DNA of 16,542 nt from Methylovirgula sp. GTDB taxonomy: Bacteria > Pseudomonadota > Alphaproteobacteria > Rhizobiales > Beijerinckiaceae. This document shows positions 1 through 8,074 of this stretch, piece by piece. Where the stretch lies: assembly GCA_030038595.1 (NCBI GenBank), contig JASHSW010000097.1:1-16542 (forward strand). Reading direction: 5' to 3'. The translations under genes were made by a program, and so were the position numbers. The notes below the pieces were generated by a model. The model ran no database searches and was not told where the DNA came from. It was given only the letters and a program-made list of their open reading frames with translations. Position 1 is the stretch's first letter; each line of letters starts with the position of its first letter.

Positions 1-160
1 TCCACATCGCCGAGAAAATGCCGAGCTCGGTGAACGTTGGCGTGCGGCCGATGAGATTGAGAATGCGCTGGTACTCGTCGGGTTTCAGCCCGTGGCCGGC
101 GACGAGTTGGGGGGTGATCGCAGGTTCTTCGGTCATCATATAGTCCAGCGCGCCGGTCAT
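1..160 (-). CDS. purL: Phosphoribosylformylglycinamidine synthase subunit PurL, N-terminal fragment
   Basis: Only the first 53 codons are inside the window; the gene runs off the left edge. The translation contains [19 protein letters not shown] followed by a segment ending [16 protein letters not shown], which is the well-conserved N-terminus of the small-form PurL of alphaproteobacteria. PurL is the ATP-dependent synthetase that, with PurQ and PurS, turns FGAR into FGAM in cytoplasmic de novo purine synthesis. I chose the ATG at 160 because GAGGCGG lies about 8 bases upstream. In-frame ATG codons at 139 and 136 lack a ribosome binding site, although most family members start near them, so the first 7-8 residues are the uncertain part. 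The usual partners purS and purQ are not directly upstream; pth is. The identification is firm despite the truncation. Confidence 0.9.
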   Translation of the reverse strand, partial: MTGALDYMMTEEPAITPQLVAGHGLKPDEYQRILNLIGRTPTFTELGIFSAMW

Positions 161-358
161 AGCCGCCGCCTCGCGCCAACGCAATTGCGCCAGGGTCTCT
201 CAATCGCCAAGCGAGACTGAAACCCGCGCGTTTCGAGACGGCCCCCGCGGCGCCTCCTCAGCATGGGGGTTTTACGCGCAATATCAGCCAGTTCTCCCTC
301 GCCCCGAGCAGCCCGCGAAGCGGCCGCGTCGAAGGAGTGAGGTGGCCCGAGCAACCGG
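161..358. other. Intergenic region between pth and purL
   Basis: This 198-base gap holds no gene I can support. On the minus strand there is a small hairpin CCGC-TTC-GCGG (313-323) about 35 bases after the pth stop, without a U-tract. Closer to purL there is a perfect 10-base palindrome CGCAATTGCG (180-189). A weak sigma70-like arrangement, TTGGCG-N17-CAATTG, ends in that palindrome, but the match to a -10 box is poor. Whether purL has its own promoter or is read from pth is undecided. Confidence 0.4.
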
Positions 359-964
359 CTACGTCTGCTCGGCGGCGTCGTCCGGCAGCAGGCCCGAGGC
401 CCGCATCGCCAAAAAGATCTTGTTCTGAAAGCTCGCGTCCTGACCCTCGGCAAGGAATTCGGCGTTTGCCGCGATCGCCTCGCAGATTGCCGTCACCCAA
501 TCCATCTCCGCCTTGCCGAAATTGCTCAGTACGTAATCGTGGACGAGGTCCTTGTCGCCCGGATGGCCGATGCCGATCCGCACGCGACGGTAATCGTTGC
601 CGATATGCTCGCTGATCGAGCGCAGTCCGTTATGCCCGGCATTGCCGCCACCGATCTTCACGCGGAGCCGGCCGGAGGCGAGATCGAGTTCGTCGTGGAA
701 GACGACGATATCCCGCAAGTCGATCTTATAGTAGCGCGCCGCATCGCCGACGGAGCGCCCCGAATCGTTCATGAACGTCTCGGGTTTCAAGGCGATCAGC
801 CGTTCGCGGCCGATCGTGCCTTCCGCCGCTTGCCCTTGGAAGCGCGCTCGCAACGGTGCGAAGGGATGGCGGCGGAGAATGGCGTCGATCGCCAGGAAGC
901 CGATGTTATGCCGATTGCCGGCATAGGCGCGGCCGGGATTGCCGAGGCCGACGAAAAGCTTCAT
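359..964 (-). CDS. pth: Peptidyl-tRNA hydrolase
   Basis: This is a 201-residue Pth, the usual size for the family. The enzyme cleaves the ester bond of peptidyl-tRNAs released from stalled ribosomes and so recycles tRNA in the cytoplasm. Visible motifs are GLGNPG (6-11), RHNIGF with the catalytic His19, TFMND with Asn66, HDELDL with the catalytic Asp91, and [13 protein letters not shown] (106-118). All match the residues known to be needed in the E. coli enzyme (Asn10, His20, Asn68, Asp93). The frame is open up to a TTG at 1048, but family alignment places the start at the ATG at 964 ([11 protein letters not shown]). No strong Shine-Dalgarno precedes it, only TTGGG. It lies 90 bases after rplY on the same strand, a gap without a terminator, so cotranscription with rplY is likely. 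ychF, often next in this cluster, is missing. Confidence 0.96.
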   Translation of the reverse strand: MKLFVGLGNPGRAYAGNRHNIGFLAIDAILRRHPFAPLRARFQGQAAEGTIGRERLIALKPETFMNDSGRSVGDAARYYKIDLRDIVVFHDELDLASGRLRVKIGGGNAGHNGLRSISEHIGNDYRRVRIGIGHPGDKDLVHDYVLSNFGKAEMDWVTAICEAIAANAEFLAEGQDASFQNKIFLAMRASGLLPDDAAEQT

Positions 965-1054
965 CCCAAGTACCGGCTGCGAATGGGCGGGCGCCGAAGT
1001 CGCGTTGCCGCGCCCGGCTGCGGGGATCTTAGCGGCCTTTTCAGGCAAATCCCG

Positions 1055-1786
1055 CTATTTCTTGGACTTGCCTTTCGGCTCCGGCGGTGCAACCGGGCTG
1101 GGAGCGGCGGCGACCGGAGCCGCTGCTCCGGGCGCGGCAGGCGCTCCGGGAGCGGCAGGCGCACCTTCCGGCGTAGCGGCCGTAGTAGTAGTGGCGGCCG
1201 GAGCCTCGGTTTCCACCAACGCGACGGGCGGGGCGATCGTCGCGATCGTGAAATCGTGGCGCGTTTCCGTCGGCTGGCAGCCCGATGGCAGCGTCACCTT
1301 CGAAATATGCACGGATTCGGTGATGTCGAGTTCGCTCAAGTCGACGATAACCGCCTCGGGAATTGCGTCCGCCGGCACTTTCAATTCGATCGTATGGCGC
1401 ACGATGTTGAGTGCGCCGCCCTTCTTGAGCCCCGGCGAAGCGTCCTGGTTGATGAAGTGCACGGGCACCGCGACGCGCAGCGTCGAGCCCGGCCGCAGCC
1501 GCAGGAAATCGACATGAAGCGGACGATCCTCGATTCGGTCGAGCTGATAATCGCGCGGGATGACACGCTGTTTGGCGCCGCCCACCTCGATCTCGTAGAT
1601 CGTCGTCAGAAAATGTCCGGCGTAGATGAGTCTGTTGACCTCACGGTAATCGAGCGAGATCGGCTGGGCGGGGTCGCCGCCGCCATAGATGACGGCGGGT
1701 ATGCGGCCTGCACGGCGAACGCTGCGGGAGGCCCCCTTGCCTACTCCGCTGCGCACCGTGGCCGCGAGCGTTTTGGTCTCGGCCAT
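1055..1786 (-). CDS. rplY: 50S ribosomal protein L25/general stress protein Ctc (long TL5 form)
   Basis: This 243-residue protein binds 5S rRNA in the large ribosomal subunit. Residues 1-95 form the L25 domain, with [20 protein letters not shown] at 16-35 and the HVDFLRL motif at 91-97. Residues 96-190 form the beta domain of the Ctc/TL5 family. The tail from about 191 is low-complexity Ala/Pro/Thr and ends in a basic KGKSKK; such tails vary in length among alphaproteobacteria. The start at 1786 is supported by AAGGA seven bases upstream and by the family N-terminus MAETKTLAA. The frame stays open further upstream to 1885, but that part lies over the predicted promoter and is not expected to be translated. 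It is the first gene of a probable rplY-pth unit. Confidence 0.95.
   Translation of the reverse strand: MAETKTLAATVRSGVGKGASRSVRRAGRIPAVIYGGGDPAQPISLDYREVNRLIYAGHFLTTIYEIEVGGAKQRVIPRDYQLDRIEDRPLHVDFLRLRPGSTLRVAVPVHFINQDASPGLKKGGALNIVRHTIELKVPADAIPEAVIVDLSELDITESVHISKVTLPSGCQPTETRHDFTIATIAPPVALVETEAPAATTTTAATPEGAPAAPGAPAAPGAAAPVAAAPSPVAPPEPKGKSKK
1125..1160. repeat. Tandem 18-base repeat in the tail of rplY
   Basis: Two directly adjacent 18-base units (1125-1142 and 1143-1160) differ at one position. On the minus strand they encode two copies of the hexapeptide frame Ala-Pro-Ala-Ala-Pro-Gly in the low-complexity C-terminal tail of L25. In-frame repeats of this kind expand and contract by slippage without breaking the gene. 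Confidence 0.75.
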
Positions 1787-1849
1787 TGCGGTGTCCTTAT
1801 AGAAGACGGCCCGCGCCTCCAGGGGTGTCGGATTGGGCCAGCGGGGAGG

Positions 1850-1878
1850 CTTATAGGGGGAGAAGAACGCAAGGGCAA
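1850..1878 (-). promoter_or_regulatory. Predicted sigma70-type promoter of rplY-pth
   Basis: On the minus strand, TTGCCC (1873-1878) and TATAAG (1850-1855) are separated by 17 bases, the optimal spacing. Transcription would start near 1843, giving a leader of about 55 bases before the rplY ATG at 1786, with its AAGGA ribosome binding site. This is the best promoter match I see in the window, judged by eye only. Confidence 0.5.
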
Positions 1879-1978
1879 TCGCCAACGCATTGCGAACGCC
1901 TCGGCTCCGAATTTCCGTGCGCCAACCGCAGCCAACCTAGATTCTTGCTTCGAGCACTGCACATGCTAGCCGTCTCCG

Positions 1979-3193
1979 ATGAATGAAAAAACCGTGCTGA
2001 TCTCTGGTGCGGGAATTGGCGGACCGGCCCTTGCTTTTTGGCTGAAAGCGGCGGGGTTCGAGCCGACGCTGGTCGAGCTCGCGCCTGCGCTGCGCACCGG
2101 CGGTTATGTCATAGACTTCTGGGGCCTCGGCTACGACATCGCGGAGCGCATGGGTCTCGCAAAGGATATCGATCGTATCGGCTATCACATGCGCGAGATG
2201 CGGATTGTCGACGACGCGGGCAAACGTGTAGCGGGTTTTGGGACGAAGGTCTTCCGCGAGTTGACCGGCGGACGTTTTGTGACGCTCGGGCGCAGCGATC
2301 TCTCCCGGTTATTGTTCGAGAAAATCGAAGGCACGACGGAATCGATATTCGGCGATGAGATCGTCGGCCTTCAAGAACGCGCGGACTGCGTGCGGGTCCA
2401 ATTCAAGCGCGCTGGCGAGCGCAGGTTTGGTCTAGTGATCGGCGCCGATGGCCTGCATTCGAACGTTCGCAGGCTGGCGTTCGGGCGACGGGGTCGGTTC
2501 GAGAAGCAGCTCGGCTATATGGTCGCAGCGTTCGAGGTCTGCGGGTACCGTCCGCGCGACGAAGAAGTCTATGTGATTTATAGCGAGCGTGGCCGAATGC
2601 TCGGACGTTTTGCGTTGCACGATGATCGAACGCTGTTTCTGTTCGTTTTTGCCGGCACCGTTCCCCTACCGGTGATGCTCGACTTGCCGGCGCAGAAAGC
2701 GCTGTTGCACGAAAGATTTGGCGAAGGGAAGTGGGAATGCGCGTGCATCCTTGCCGAGCTGGACCGTACGCAAGACCTCTATTTCGACCGCGTCAGCCAA
2801 ATCAGGATGGAAAGCTGGTCGCAAGGCCGCGTCGCGCTCGTGGGCGACGCTGCATTCTGTGTATCTTTGATGGCTGGGCAAGGCGCAGCCTTGGCCCTGA
2901 TCTCCGCTTACGTATTGGCGGGCGAACTCGCCAAGGCAGGCGGACGGCACGAGGAGGCCTTTGGCAAATACGAGGAACTCCTGCGCGCCTATACCAGCTC
3001 GAAGCAGCGGGGGGCCGAGCGCTTTGCCGCCGCCTTTGCGCCGAAGACCCGATGGGGTCTGTTCCTGCGCAATCAAGTGATAAAGGCGTTCTCATTCCCG
3101 GGCTTTGCCAGGCTTACGTTCGGAAGAGATATCGTCGACACGCTGCAACTTCCAGATTACCGCTGGCCGGCGCTTCCCCCGACCGGCAATTAG
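1979..3193 (+). CDS. FAD-dependent monooxygenase (PHBH/TetX-like fold)
   Basis: This 404-residue protein is a single-component flavoprotein hydroxylase of the group that includes p-hydroxybenzoate hydroxylase, UbiH and TetX. Such enzymes use NAD(P)H and oxygen to hydroxylate a ring substrate. The sequence shows the dinucleotide-binding GAGIGG (10-15) with the ribose-contacting Glu33 at the end of the second strand. It also shows the GADGLHSNVR motif (155-164) and the second FAD motif GRVALVGDAA (283-292), followed by MAGQGAALAL. There is no signal peptide or membrane segment, so it is probably cytoplasmic. The substrate cannot be read from the sequence; nothing nearby suggests a catabolic or antibiotic pathway. 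The start is the ATG at 1979, which fits the family N-terminus, but its ribosome binding site is weak. It stands alone, divergent from rplY and convergent with hrpB. Its third-codon positions look less G/C-biased than those of its neighbours, which could mean later acquisition. Confidence 0.88.
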   Translation: MNEKTVLISGAGIGGPALAFWLKAAGFEPTLVELAPALRTGGYVIDFWGLGYDIAERMGLAKDIDRIGYHMREMRIVDDAGKRVAGFGTKVFRELTGGRFVTLGRSDLSRLLFEKIEGTTESIFGDEIVGLQERADCVRVQFKRAGERRFGLVIGADGLHSNVRRLAFGRRGRFEKQLGYMVAAFEVCGYRPRDEEVYVIYSERGRMLGRFALHDDRTLFLFVFAGTVPLPVMLDLPAQKALLHERFGEGKWECACILAELDRTQDLYFDRVSQIRMESWSQGRVALVGDAAFCVSLMAGQGAALALISAYVLAGELAKAGGRHEEAFGKYEELLRAYTSSKQRGAERFAAAFAPKTRWGLFLRNQVIKAFSFPGFARLTFGRDIVDTLQLPDYRWPALPPTGN

Positions 3194-3308
3194 TTCGCGT
3201 GCTCAACGCACTTGAAAATCCATAGCCATGAATGATGCGTTTCGAACGTCCGCTTTCGGGTCGTCTCTGTCGTTGAGCTCGCCAACAATCGGTCACGAGC
3301 CTTGGTCG

Positions 3309-3340
3309 AAATCGAAACTAGGCCGCTTCCGCGATTTTTT
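3309..3340 (+). terminator. Possible terminator after the monooxygenase gene
   Basis: AAATCG (3309-3314) can pair with CGATTT (3332-3337), and the plus strand continues in a run of six T (3335-3340). The loop is 17 bases long and the stem is A/T-rich, so this is a weak candidate. The T run overlaps the stop codon of the convergent hrpB gene. Confidence 0.28.
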
Positions 3341-5801
3341 ACCTTCCCCTTGGCTTCGCCCGCGTCGTGGGCAGCGCGCCGGTCGGATCGTCGGGCCAGA
3401 GGTGGCGGGGGTAGCGGCCCTTCATCTCGGTTCTGACCGCCGCCCAAGAGCCGCGCCAGAACCCCGGCAGATCGCGGGTCCGCTGGATCGGCCGCTGCGC
3501 CGGCGAGAGCAACTCTAGCGTGAGCGGCACCTTGCCCCGCGCCACGGCCGGATGCGTTGCGAGCCCGTAAAGTTCCTGCACGCGCACCGAGAGCAGCGGG
3601 CCGACTTCCTGCGCATAGTCGAGCGCGATCGACGAGCCGGCCGGCGTCTTAAAATGTGTCGGCGCCTCGGCGTCGAGGCGGCGCTGCAAATCGCGGGGCA
3701 GAAGAGCCTGCAGTGCGGCTTCGAGATCCGCAGCAGCGATCTCGGCGAGATTCCTCTTGCCCTCGATGAAAGGCGCAAGCCACGTGGCCGTGCTGCCGCG
3801 CAAAGCGTCGTCCGAGAGATCGGGCCAGACTTCGCCTTCGTTGCGGCGCAGGAAAGCGACGCGGTCGCGCCACTGGCATAGAGTTTTGGTCCAGGGCAGA
3901 CGTTCGAGACCCGATGCCGCGATGCCTTCGGCGAGAAGGCGCGCCGCCGCTGCGCCGCTTGCCTCCAGATTTTGCTCGTTCAAGACGAGCGCGCCGAGCC
4001 GGCGCTGGCGGCGGGCGTGTACTTCTCCGCGCCGCGCATCGAAACTGATTTCCTCAAGCGTAATGATCGTCTCGGCGGCGAGCGTTTCGATCTCGTCGAG
4101 GCTGAGCGGCGCTGCAAGAAGAATGCGCGCCGCGGCGGCGCTGCCGGCAATCTCGCCGACGGCGAGATAGGGTTCGCGGGCTAGCGGTTCGTGGGCTGCG
4201 AGGCCCGCGGCGCGGCCGTTCGCCATCAGGAACTGGCCTCTCTTGCCGCGCGCCTTGGCAATACGGTCGGGAAACGCCGCCGCGAGATGTCGGCCGGCCG
4301 CCGCCGGATCGCTCCGCGCGCCGTCGGCGACGTCGACTTGCCGCAGAAACGACTTGACCAGACGCCGTGCGTCTTCGGCGCGCTGCGCGCCGTCCTTGCG
4401 AAATCGCTCGATGCGCAGCGTGAGATCCGGATCGTCGCCGCCGAGCCCGCGTTCGCTGAGCACCGCGGCGACTTCCGCGGCGAGTTCTGCCGCGCCGTTG
4501 GCTTTCGCCGCAAGGATCATGCGGGCCAAGCGCGGCGGCAGCGCGATCCGCCGCATGGCGCGTCCCGTATCCGTCAGCGCGCCTTCGGCATCGAGCCCGC
4601 CGAGGCCGGCGAGCAGCGCGCGCGCTTCATTCAACGCAGGCTCGGGCGGCGGATCGAGAAAGCGCAGATCGCGACCCGGATCGCGCGCGCCCCAGCCGAT
4701 GCAATCAAGTAGAAAACCGGAGAGATCGCTGCTCAAAATTTCCGGCGGCGTGAAAGGTTCGAGCGCGCCGTTGCCCGCCTCTTCCCAGAGCCGATAGCAG
4801 ACACCGGGCCCGGTGCGTCCTGCCCGGCCGCGTCGCTGCTCGGCGGCGGCGCGGGAGACGCGCACGGTCTCCAGCCGCGTCAGGCCGCGATTCGGCTCAT
4901 AGCGCGGCCGGCGCGACAGCCCTGAGTCGATGACGACCCGCACGCCTTCGATGGTCAGCGAAGTCTCGGCAATCGACGTGGCCAGCACGATCTTGCGTTT
5001 GCCCGGCTTGCTCGGCGCGATGGCGCACTCCTGCGCGGCGCGGTCGAGCGCGCCGTAAAGCGGCGCAACCTCGATTTCCGGGTCGTGTAGGCTTTCCTTC
5101 AGTAGATCGATGAGCCTCCCGATCTCGGCTTGGCCCGGCAGAAAGACGAGCAGCGAGCCGCTTTGCGCGGCAAGCGCTTTACGGACGGCGCGCAGCAGCG
5201 CCGCCTCGATCCGCTCGCGGGGATCGCGGCCGAGATAAATCGTCTCGACCGGAAACATGCGGGCCTGCGCTTCGATAAGCGGCGCGTCTTCGCCGAGCAG
5301 CCGCGCGACGCGGGCGCCGTCGAGCGTCGCCGACATGGCGAGGAGCCGCAAGTCGGGACGCAGATACGCCCGAGCATCGAGCGCCAGCGCCAGGCCGAAA
5401 TCGGCGTCGAGCGAACGCTCGTGGAACTCGTCGAAAAGGACCGCGGCGATGCCGTCGAGCGCCGGATCGTCAAGGATCATCCGGGTGAAAACGCCTTCGG
5501 TAACCACCTCTATGCGCGTTTCGGCCGAAACGCGCGAGGCGAGCCGCATCCGCAGCCCGACGGTCTGCCCGACTGTCTCGCCGAGCATTGCGGCCATACG
5601 TTCCGACGCGGCGCGCGCCGCGAGCCGGCGCGGCTCGAGAAGAACCATCTTTTTTCCCCGCGCCCAAGCCTCGTTGTAGAGGGCGAGCGGCACGAGTGTC
5701 GTCTTCCCTGCCCCGGGCGGGGCGAGAAGAACGGCCGACGTGCCCATGTCGAGAGCGGCGCGCACCTGCGGCAGAACGGCACGGACCGGAAGATCTTGCA
5801 T
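3339..5801 (-). CDS. hrpB: ATP-dependent RNA helicase HrpB (DEAH family)
   Basis: At 820 residues this has the standard length of HrpB, a DEAH-box superfamily 2 helicase whose exact RNA target in most bacteria is not settled. Visible motifs in order are Walker A APPGAGKT (27-34), TEGVFTRMI (101-109), the DEFH box (124-127), SAT (157-159), TSIAETSLTIEGV (275-287) and motif VI QRRGRAGRTGPG (322-333). The helicase-associated domain follows, then the HrpB-specific C-terminal region ending in FWRGSWAAVRTEMKGRYPRH and WPDDP. The start ATG at 5801 gives the family N-terminus LPVRAVLPQVRAAL; the ribosome binding site is poor. All catalytic motifs look intact. It is monocistronic and divergent from kup, with no functional link to its neighbours. 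Confidence 0.96.
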   Translation of the reverse strand: MQDLPVRAVLPQVRAALDMGTSAVLLAPPGAGKTTLVPLALYNEAWARGKKMVLLEPRRLAARAASERMAAMLGETVGQTVGLRMRLASRVSAETRIEVVTEGVFTRMILDDPALDGIAAVLFDEFHERSLDADFGLALALDARAYLRPDLRLLAMSATLDGARVARLLGEDAPLIEAQARMFPVETIYLGRDPRERIEAALLRAVRKALAAQSGSLLVFLPGQAEIGRLIDLLKESLHDPEIEVAPLYGALDRAAQECAIAPSKPGKRKIVLATSIAETSLTIEGVRVVIDSGLSRRPRYEPNRGLTRLETVRVSRAAAEQRRGRAGRTGPGVCYRLWEEAGNGALEPFTPPEILSSDLSGFLLDCIGWGARDPGRDLRFLDPPPEPALNEARALLAGLGGLDAEGALTDTGRAMRRIALPPRLARMILAAKANGAAELAAEVAAVLSERGLGGDDPDLTLRIERFRKDGAQRAEDARRLVKSFLRQVDVADGARSDPAAAGRHLAAAFPDRIAKARGKRGQFLMANGRAAGLAAHEPLAREPYLAVGEIAGSAAAARILLAAPLSLDEIETLAAETIITLEEISFDARRGEVHARRQRRLGALVLNEQNLEASGAAAARLLAEGIAASGLERLPWTKTLCQWRDRVAFLRRNEGEVWPDLSDDALRGSTATWLAPFIEGKRNLAEIAAADLEAALQALLPRDLQRRLDAEAPTHFKTPAGSSIALDYAQEVGPLLSVRVQELYGLATHPAVARGKVPLTLELLSPAQRPIQRTRDLPGFWRGSWAAVRTEMKGRYPRHLWPDDPTGALPTTRAKPRGR

Positions 5802-6062
5802 TGCGCTGAAATGACAGGTTCAGGGCGGCCCAACAAGCGCCGGCAGGCGCGCAAATTCCGGCCTGCGCTCCTGTCCGGAAACGGCGCTCCCTAGGTAACG
5901 CGTTCGAGGAACGCAGCCGGTGCGGCGGGCGTCTCAAGGGCTCTTCTCCCGCACGAGAGAAAGCGCTATATGCCGCGGCGCAATAGACCAATGCATCTCT
6001 GATCGACGCGGGCTCCTGGGCCTTGCTTGCCGGGAGTTTGCAGCGGACTAAAGGATCTTTGA
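5802..6062. other. Divergent intergenic region between hrpB and kup
   Basis: This 261-base region should hold the promoters of both hrpB and kup, but I see no convincing sigma70 pair on either strand. Near hrpB a perfect 6-base stem, GCAGGC (5843-5848) with GCCTGC (5861-5866), encloses a 12-base loop. The only clear signal is the kup ribosome binding site AAGGA at 6051-6055, seven bases before the ATG. Confidence 0.4.
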
Positions 6063-7985
6063 ATGTCGACCGCGCAAGATAAAGCCGCTTCCGCGGTCAA
6101 CGGCGGCAATATTCCCAACGGAACAACGGAAAAGAAAGCGGGTCTGGCGGCCATGGCGCTGGGCTCGGTCGGCGTCGTCTATGGCGATATCGGGACGAGC
6201 CCGCTCTACGCGCTGCATGAATCGCTGCTGCATACGCGCCACGAAGGTACCACCGAATACAACGTGATCGGCACGGTCTCGCTGCTGCTCTGGGCACTGT
6301 TCTTCATCGTGACCGCCAAATACGTGCTGTTTCTCATGCGGGCCGACAACAAGGGCGAAGGCGGAACGCTTTCGCTGATGGCCTTGGCCCAATCGGCGTT
6401 CGGCCGCCGCGCCGCGCCGATTTTCTTCTTGGGTGTGGCTGGCGCGGCGCTGTTCTCGGGCGACGCCATCCTTACGCCGGCGATTTCCGTGCTCTCCGCC
6501 TTGGAAGGGCTCAACGTCGCAACGCCGGTCTTCTCCGACTACGTTCTGCCGCTGACGGTGGTCGTGCTGATCTCCGTCTTCGCGGTGCAGAGTCGAGGAA
6601 CGGCGCGGGTCGCCGCCTTCTTCGGTCCGCTCATGGCGCTGTTCTTCATCGTGATCGGCCTGCTCGGCGCGCTTCACGTACCGGAGGCGCCGCGCGTGCT
6701 TCTTGCCTTCGATCCGTTCCGCGGCCTCGCCTTCCTATTCGATCATGGATTGCTCGGGTTTATCGTTCTCGGCTCCGTCTTTCTCGCCGTGACCGGCGCC
6801 GAGGCGCTTTATGCCGATATGGGCCATTTCGGCCGGCTGCCGATTCAATTGGCATGGCTGTTCTTCGTTTTGCCGGCGCTCGCTTTGAACTATCTCGGCC
6901 AAGGCGCGCTCGTGCTCTCCAACAAAGCGGCGATCGCCAATCCGTTCTTTTTGCTCGCCCCGTCCTGGGCGCTGCTTCCCATGGTTCTACTTGCGACGAT
7001 CGCCACGGTGATCGCCAGCCAGGCGGTCATCACCGGGGCATTTTCGCTGGCCCGCCAAGCGATCCAGCTCGGGCTGCTGCCGCGCATGGAAATCCAACAC
7101 AAATCGGAGACGCAGGAGGGACAGATTTTCATTCCGAAGATCAACCAGCTGCTGCTGATCGGCGTGGTTCTCCTCGTCCTCCTCTTCAAGACTTCGAGCG
7201 CGCTCGCCTCGGCTTACGGCATCGCGGTGTCGGGGACGATGGTGGTCACGACCGCGCTCGCCTTCGTGGTCGTCTGGAAAAAATGGCACTGGCCGCTGTG
7301 GGCGGCGGTGACTTTCGTCTCGGCGTTCCTGCTGATCGACTGTATTTTCTTCGCGGCGAACCTCATGAAAGTGGTCGACGGCGGCTGGGTGCCGCTGCTG
7401 CTCGCCTGCTGCTCCATGGTCGTAATGTGGACCTTCGTGCGCGGCAATAAGCTGCTGTCGCAGAAGATGATGCGCGATTCGATCCCCCTAAAGGACCTCA
7501 TCCGCATGCTGGAGAAATCCAAACCGACGCGGGTTCCCGGCACGGCGATTTTTCTCACCAATCAACTCGAGGTCGCGCCCTCGGCGCTGCTCCACAATAT
7601 CAAGCACAACAAAGTCCTGCACGAGCGCGTCTGGATCATGTCGGTGCGCACCGAGGATACGCCGCGCGTACCCTTGGCCAACCGCTATGAGATCGTCAAT
7701 CTGTCGGATGACTTCACCGGCATCATGCTGCACTATGGTTACATGGAGACGCCGCGCGTGCCGGCGGCGCTTGCGTTATTGCGCAAGTCAGGGCTCAAGT
7801 TCGACATCATGACCACCTCGTTCTTTCTCGGCCGCCGCACGATCAAGGTCGCGCCGACCTCGGAGATGCCCGCTTGGCAGGACCATCTGTTCATTTCACT
7901 TTCCAAACAGGCGATCGATGCGACCGAGTTCTTTGCTATTCCTTCCGACCGCGTCGTCGAACTTGGCGCACAGGTCGCCGTCTAG
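6063..7985 (+). CDS. kup: Potassium uptake protein Kup (K+/H+ symporter)
   Basis: This 640-residue integral membrane protein matches the Kup/HAK/KUP potassium transporter family in length and layout. These proteins import K+ together with protons across the inner membrane. The N-terminal 25 or so residues are polar and variable. The family signature GVVYGDIGTSPLYALHE (37-53) forms the first membrane helix, and DNKGEGGTLSLMAL follows the second. About twelve hydrophobic segments run to residue 457, and residues 458-640 form the cytoplasmic C-terminal domain, with VWIMSVRTEDTPRVP and a late FFLGRRTI motif. The start is supported by AAGGA seven bases upstream. The gene is monocistronic, facing away from hrpB and toward the membrane protein at 8075-8752. 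Alphaproteobacteria often carry several kup copies; which one this is cannot be told here. Confidence 0.96.
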   Translation: MSTAQDKAASAVNGGNIPNGTTEKKAGLAAMALGSVGVVYGDIGTSPLYALHESLLHTRHEGTTEYNVIGTVSLLLWALFFIVTAKYVLFLMRADNKGEGGTLSLMALAQSAFGRRAAPIFFLGVAGAALFSGDAILTPAISVLSALEGLNVATPVFSDYVLPLTVVVLISVFAVQSRGTARVAAFFGPLMALFFIVIGLLGALHVPEAPRVLLAFDPFRGLAFLFDHGLLGFIVLGSVFLAVTGAEALYADMGHFGRLPIQLAWLFFVLPALALNYLGQGALVLSNKAAIANPFFLLAPSWALLPMVLLATIATVIASQAVITGAFSLARQAIQLGLLPRMEIQHKSETQEGQIFIPKINQLLLIGVVLLVLLFKTSSALASAYGIAVSGTMVVTTALAFVVVWKKWHWPLWAAVTFVSAFLLIDCIFFAANLMKVVDGGWVPLLLACCSMVVMWTFVRGNKLLSQKMMRDSIPLKDLIRMLEKSKPTRVPGTAIFLTNQLEVAPSALLHNIKHNKVLHERVWIMSVRTEDTPRVPLANRYEIVNLSDDFTGIMLHYGYMETPRVPAALALLRKSGLKFDIMTTSFFLGRRTIKVAPTSEMPAWQDHLFISLSKQAIDATEFFAIPSDRVVELGAQVAV

Positions 7986-8000
7986 CTCGGCGACGCCAAC

Positions 8001-8040
8001 AAAAGGGAGACGGCGAACAGGTCTTCTCATTCGTCGTCCC
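8001..8040 (-). terminator. Hairpin terminator for the 8075-8752 gene, between convergent genes
   Basis: On the plus strand GGGA (8005-8008) plus CGGCGAA (8011-8017) pairs with TTCGTCG (8030-8036) plus TCCC (8037-8040): eleven pairs including one G-T, with a 2-base bulge and a 12-base loop. On the minus strand the stem is followed by TTTT, as expected for an intrinsic terminator of the leftward gene. The stem starts about 34 bases after that gene's stop. It has no T run in the plus direction, so it may only slow kup transcripts. Confidence 0.5.
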
Positions 8041-8074
8041 CGCAATTGCGCGAAGCTGCGATACTTCGGCCATG

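Noticed and set aside
157..453. A 98-codon minus-strand frame between pth and purL
   Set aside because: It starts inside pth in another frame, is very Arg-rich and shows no protein-like features or ribosome binding site.
965..1048. N-terminal extension of pth from a TTG at 1048
   Set aside because: Family alignment puts the start at [11 protein letters not shown]; the extra 28 residues are low-complexity and have no ribosome binding site.
539..1969. A 476-codon plus-strand open frame opposite pth and rplY
   Set aside because: It runs across two clearly identified genes on the other strand and has a composition typical of antisense frames in GC-rich DNA (many Arg, Gly, Asp), with no recognisable domain.
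3277..3300. Inverted repeat GCTCG/CGAGC after the monooxygenase gene
   Set aside because: The stem has only five pairs with a 14-base loop and no T run, so it is indistinguishable from chance in GC-rich DNA.
5908..5940. GGAAC-N17-CGTC upstream of kup, resembling the EcfG general-stress promoter GGAAC-N16/17-CGTT
   Set aside because: The -10 part has a mismatch, and such a short pattern is expected by chance; no other stress-gene context supports it.
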